From positions 1 through 6,716 of the forward strand of contig JAEKKE010000033.1 of the NCBI GenBank assembly GCA_019510535.1: 6,716 bases of DNA, given 5' to 3'. Below are positions 6,404 to 6,716 of the stretch, in pieces (positions within the stretch are counted from its first letter, which is position 1; each line of letters begins with the position of its first letter). Source of the DNA: Acidobacteriota bacterium (lineage in GTDB: Bacteria > Acidobacteriota > Terriglobia > Terriglobales > Acidobacteriaceae). A program made the translations under genes and the position numbers. Below the pieces are notes generated by a model, which ran no database searches, was not told the DNA's origin, and saw only the letters and a program-made list of their open reading frames with translations.

Positions 6404-6716
6404 TTGACGCAAACTCCAGGCAGGTTCGAAAACATCCTACGAAAGATCGCGATAGCTCTCGCATTCTCCGTACCCATGGTGATTAGCTTCGGTTGGTCAA
6501 CACATCACGTTTCGGGGCAAGCGGCACCTGCTGCCATCGAACTGCCCGCTCACTATAGGGACTGGAAACTCATCTCGGTTGCACACGAGGCAGGCAAGCT
6601 GAACGATCTCCGTGCCATCCTCGGCAACGATCAGGCCGTAGAGGCGTTTCGCCGCAAGGATCTTCCATTCCCTGATGGGGCAATCATCGCTCGTCTCGCC
6701 TGGACATACACTCCAT
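6404..6716 (+). CDS. Cytochrome P460 family protein, N-terminal part (cut by window end)
   Basis: The frame stays open from TTG 6404 to the edge, giving 104 residues. Residues 1-40 look like an export signal: basic start (R7, R13, K14), a hydrophobic stretch about 15-31 and a likely cut near V-S-G-Q-A (36-40). The mature part carries hallmarks of the cytochrome P460 family: H50-Y-R-D-W-K, then L-N-D-L-R-A-I-L-G-N-D (67-77), a basic F-R-R-K segment and L-P-F-P-D-G-A-I-I-A-R-L-A-W (87-100). Family members are periplasmic c-type cytochromes; the C-x-x-C-H haem site normally lies near the C-terminus, outside this window, so haem binding cannot be confirmed. Known members oxidise hydroxylamine or bind NO, but the role of acidobacterial homologues is not clear from this fragment. 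An alternative start is ATG 6374. A stop at 6362-6364 rules out anything further upstream. Confidence 0.75.
   Translation, partial: MTQTPGRFENILRKIAIALAFSVPMVISFGWSTHHVSGQAAPAAIELPAHYRDWKLISVAHEAGKLNDLRAILGNDQAVEAFRRKDLPFPDGAIIARLAWTYTP

Overview
The window looks like chromosomal DNA of an acidobacterium, most likely class Terriglobia. The reasons are a double-module MacB/FtsX permease of the type known as acidobacterial duplicated orphan permease (ADOP), a secreted FG-GAP/VCBS propeller protein with Ig-like tails, a cytochrome P460-type secreted protein, and gaps filled with GGGCT..AGCCC hairpin repeats. This is inferred from gene content; no rRNA or other marker gene is present.

Layout, all genes on the + strand: (1) 1-222, a worn copy of an intergenic hairpin repeat. 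(2) 240-387, the control region of the permease gene: an inverted repeat TGTCCG-N4-CGGACA with a further CGGACA 20 bp on, then a GG-N10-GC element that fits a sigma-54 -24/-12 promoter. (3) 388-2916, ADOP-type permease of 842 aa. (4) 3070-4050, calcineurin-like metallophosphoesterase of 326 aa with all metal-binding motifs. (5) 4051-4261, a gap with a terminator-like stem and an AT-rich leader. (6) 4262-6034, secreted seven-repeat FG-GAP propeller protein with two C-terminal Ig-like domains. (7) 6035-6403, a gene-free gap packed with successive hairpins of the same repeat family as at the left end. (8) 6404 to the window edge, the start of a cytochrome P460 family protein, cut off before its haem site.

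The genes do not form an obvious pathway. Gaps of 153, 211 and 369 bp suggest separate transcription units. The shared theme is the cell envelope and exterior: a membrane permease and two exported proteins, plus a phosphoesterase with no visible export signal. I see no mobile element, CRISPR array, tRNA or rRNA, and no convincing new multi-gene system. The signals most worth following are the putative sigma-54 promoter with upstream operator of the permease gene, and the compound hairpin repeat present in the same orientation at both ends of the window.
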